Positions 5,712 through 6,841 of a stretch of DNA of 6,841 nucleotides are shown here, one piece after another. Numbering within the stretch: position 1 is the stretch's first letter; every line of letters begins with the position of its first letter. This DNA is from Treponema sp. GTDB taxonomy: Bacteria > Spirochaetota > Spirochaetia > Treponematales > Breznakiellaceae. The notes under the pieces were generated by a model. The model was not told the DNA's origin. It worked only from the letters and a program-made list of their open reading frames with translations, and did no database searches. The stretch covers positions 1 to 6,841 of the forward strand of contig JAISFT010000212.1 in assembly GCA_031263435.1 (NCBI GenBank). Direction: 5' to 3'. Both the position numbers and the translations under genes were made by a program.

Positions 5712-5754
5712 GTCTGTTCTCCCTAACAACATCAGTGTAGGCCGGGCAGTATCG
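5664..5754. repeat. Inverted repeat across the leader promoter and leader ORF
   Basis: Arms 5664-5676 (cgatactgtccgg) and 5742-5754 (ccgggcagtatcg) match over 13 positions, with one T:G wobble. One copy sits in the spacer between the -35 and -10 boxes, the other in codons 12-16 of the leader ORF. Copies are about 78 bp apart, centre to centre. They could be operator half-sites or the ends of a small inserted element. Confidence 0.5.
5719..5724 (-). promoter_or_regulatory. Shine-Dalgarno of the leader ORF
   Basis: AGGGAG on the minus strand, 7 nt before ATG 5711. It is the main reason for taking this tiny ORF seriously. Confidence 0.55.
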
Positions 5755-5762
5755 TAAGTCAA
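5734..5762 (-). promoter_or_regulatory. Sigma70-type promoter for the leader ORF and ABC gene
   Basis: On the minus strand, -35 TTGACT (5762-5757) and -10 TACACT (5739-5734) are separated by exactly 17 nt. Match to consensus is 5/6 and 4/6. Transcription would begin near 5727. The upstream gene ends at 5817, so this promoter lies in the non-coding gap and points at the ABC gene. Confidence 0.65.
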
Positions 5763-5816
5763 GCTCTGCTTGTCCCTTTCCATAAAAGTAAATGCAGGAG
5801 CCATGAGGACCTTGCT

Positions 5817-6841
5817 TTATAGTTCCGTTTTCCAGGACAGGCTTAGTTTCCATGAGGCGGCAGGGTCCGCCAGAATTTCCCAGGGGAAACCGGGACAGGT
5901 CAGTTTGATCCTGATTCTGCCCCGCTTCCCCTGCAGCGCTGCCTGAAGGTCAAAGCCCCTGCTTTCTTTAGGCAGATCCTCCTCCGAATCCGGGATATTC
6001 ACCGTATAGTCCAGCCCTGCTTTTATCTGCAGGTTTCCCCGGCCCCCCTGGCGGGAACCTGTGAACCAGCCCGAGAGTCCTCCGGCGGGCAGGTTTATGG
6101 GAACAGACCAGCCCAGTTCCCCCCCGGCCTTAAAGGACTCAAGGTAGTAGGGACCCTGGGGAATGGGCCAGGGCGAAAGGTCCTTGTCCCCTGCCTCCGG
6201 TTCGCCGCCCCAATCCCCGGCAGGAGATCCGGTAAGGGAACCGGAAAAGTTAAGGGCCAGGGCGCCGCCTCCTACCCGGACGCTGCCCCCCGCCTTGGCG
6301 CCGCCTCCCGCTCCGGTACCGCCCCCTGCCCCGGCGCCACCCTCTCCTTTGGCGCTGCGCCGGGACAGGGCTTCGATAATGCCCCGGGGGTTTAACGCAA
6401 GGCCCAGGCTTAGGCCCGCGCTGTCCTTGGGGCTGCTGTCCCGGGCATCCCGGTCCGCACTCAGGGAAACCCGGGAGATCCGCAGGGGCAGGGCTGTCGC
6501 AGGGGGCCGGTAGGAGAAGCCCGAAGAACTGCGGTTAAAGCTCAGATCCGGTTTCCCATCGCCGTTTATGATGATGCCGGGGCCGGAGACGCCGGTGTTG
6601 ATCCTGAACAGCCCTGCCCGGCTCTGCCGCCATTCGAATTTCCCCCCGGTCCGGAACCCCGCGCCCGGACTTGTGCCATCGCTGCCGGTGTAGTTCCGCC
6701 CCGCTCCGTCGGCGGCAAGGGAAAGCTGCCAGTCCCCGCCGGGCCGGGACGATGATCCTGTCCGGCGGTTTCCGGTGCGGAGGCCCAGATTCGCGTAGAT
6801 GTCCCGGCCCCGGATCGAGGTTTGGGACCAGGCTATATCGC
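5817..6841 (-). CDS. C-terminal 340 residues of a large beta-rich, probably outer-membrane protein, function unknown
   Basis: One frame is open from the right edge to TAA 5819-5817, with no ATG or TTG codon and its only GTG at 6002-6000, so the true start lies beyond 6841. The translation is rich in Gly, Ser, Arg and alternating polar/non-polar segments with aromatic residues (FEWRQSRAGLFRINTGVSG, visible residues 68-86; KAGGELGWSVPINL, 237-250; RIRIKLTC, 308-315), and it ends in SWKLSLSWKTEL (329-340). This is the pattern of transmembrane beta strands, and the last segment resembles a C-terminal strand, though it ends in Leu rather than an aromatic residue. A Gly-rich stretch (165-192) interrupts it, probably an exposed loop or linker. 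I recognise no specific family; an LptD- or autotransporter-like barrel, or a surface protein, are possible. The high G/C codon use matches its neighbours. Confidence 0.7.
   Translation of the reverse strand, partial: DIAWSQTSIRGRDIYANLGLRTGNRRTGSSSRPGGDWQLSLAADGAGRNYTGSDGTSPGAGFRTGGKFEWRQSRAGLFRINTGVSGPGIIINGDGKPDLSFNRSSSGFSYRPPATALPLRISRVSLSADRDARDSSPKDSAGLSLGLALNPRGIIEALSRRSAKGEGGAGAGGGTGAGGGAKAGGSVRVGGGALALNFSGSLTGSPAGDWGGEPEAGDKDLSPWPIPQGPYYLESFKAGGELGWSVPINLPAGGLSGWFTGSRQGGRGNLQIKAGLDYTVNIPDSEEDLPKESRGFDLQAALQGKRGRIRIKLTCPGFPWEILADPAASWKLSLSWKTEL
6264..6347 (-). repeat. Gly/Ala-rich low-complexity stretch in the right-edge protein
   Basis: Codons for visible residues 165-192 include GEGGAGAGGGTGAGGG and AKAGGSVRVGGG, built from repeated GGC/GGG/GCC triplets. 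It is probably a flexible loop, and such simple sequence is prone to length change. The other strand reads it as a Pro-rich frame, which is an artefact. Confidence 0.75.

Noticed and set aside
5605..5853. An 82-codon minus-strand frame in the ABC leader
   Set aside because: It starts inside the right-edge gene in another phase, ignores the promoter and SD, and has no motif. The 21-codon ORF in a different phase fits the signals better.
6163..6513. A Pro-rich plus-strand frame
   Set aside because: It is the complement of the Gly-rich segment of the minus-strand gene, which is open over a much longer distance.
1..6841. CRISPR arrays, tRNA, rRNA and insertion sequences
   Set aside because: No regularly spaced direct repeats, cloverleaf-like sequence, rRNA segment or transposase motif was seen on either strand.

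Overview
The window looks like chromosomal DNA of a GC-rich anaerobic bacterium. I favour a spirochaete related to the gut treponemes. That is inference, from the NfnAB pair followed by a secreted TPR protein, the beta-rich outer-membrane-like protein at the right edge and the palindrome-rich spacers; no rRNA or other marker gene is present to prove it. Most genes use G/C-ending codons. The partial gene at the left edge is AT-rich (about 36% GC by hand count) and looks acquired.

Layout. 1-162 (+) is the C-terminal end of a beta-class DNA methyltransferase. 163-588 has no convincing gene and is packed with perfect or near-perfect palindromes with short loops. 589-3698 (+) is a compact likely operon: nfnA and nfnB (electron-bifurcating NADH-dependent ferredoxin:NADP+ oxidoreductase), then a secreted TPR protein. 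3679-5472 (-) is a complete ABC exporter half-transporter (TMD-NBD fusion), convergent with the TPR gene and overlapping it by 20 bp. 5473-5816 is the long leader of the ABC gene. 5817-6841 (-) is the 340-residue C-terminal part of a larger beta-rich, Gly-rich protein that runs off the right edge and lacks any start codon in the window.

The most interesting part is the ABC leader. On the minus strand it holds, in order: a good sigma70-type promoter (TTGACT, 17 nt, TACACT; 5734-5762); a short 5' UTR; a well-placed Shine-Dalgarno; a 21-codon leader ORF ending in VFWFY (5646-5711); a hairpin starting 11 nt after its stop; a second hairpin that shares bases with the first; and a sequence exactly complementary over 9 nt (12 with one bulge) to the ABC gene's own ribosome binding site. 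This is the architecture of leader-peptide-controlled attenuation, as known for erm genes and for the bmrCD ABC exporter of Bacillus. The ABC gene is therefore a candidate for an undescribed drug- or amino-acid-sensing system.

How the genes work together: NfnA and NfnB form one soluble flavo-iron-sulfur enzyme balancing NADH, NADPH and ferredoxin pools. The TPR protein is probably cotranscribed but has no obvious biochemical link. The ABC exporter and the right-edge protein lie on the opposite strand and need not be related to the nfn operon.
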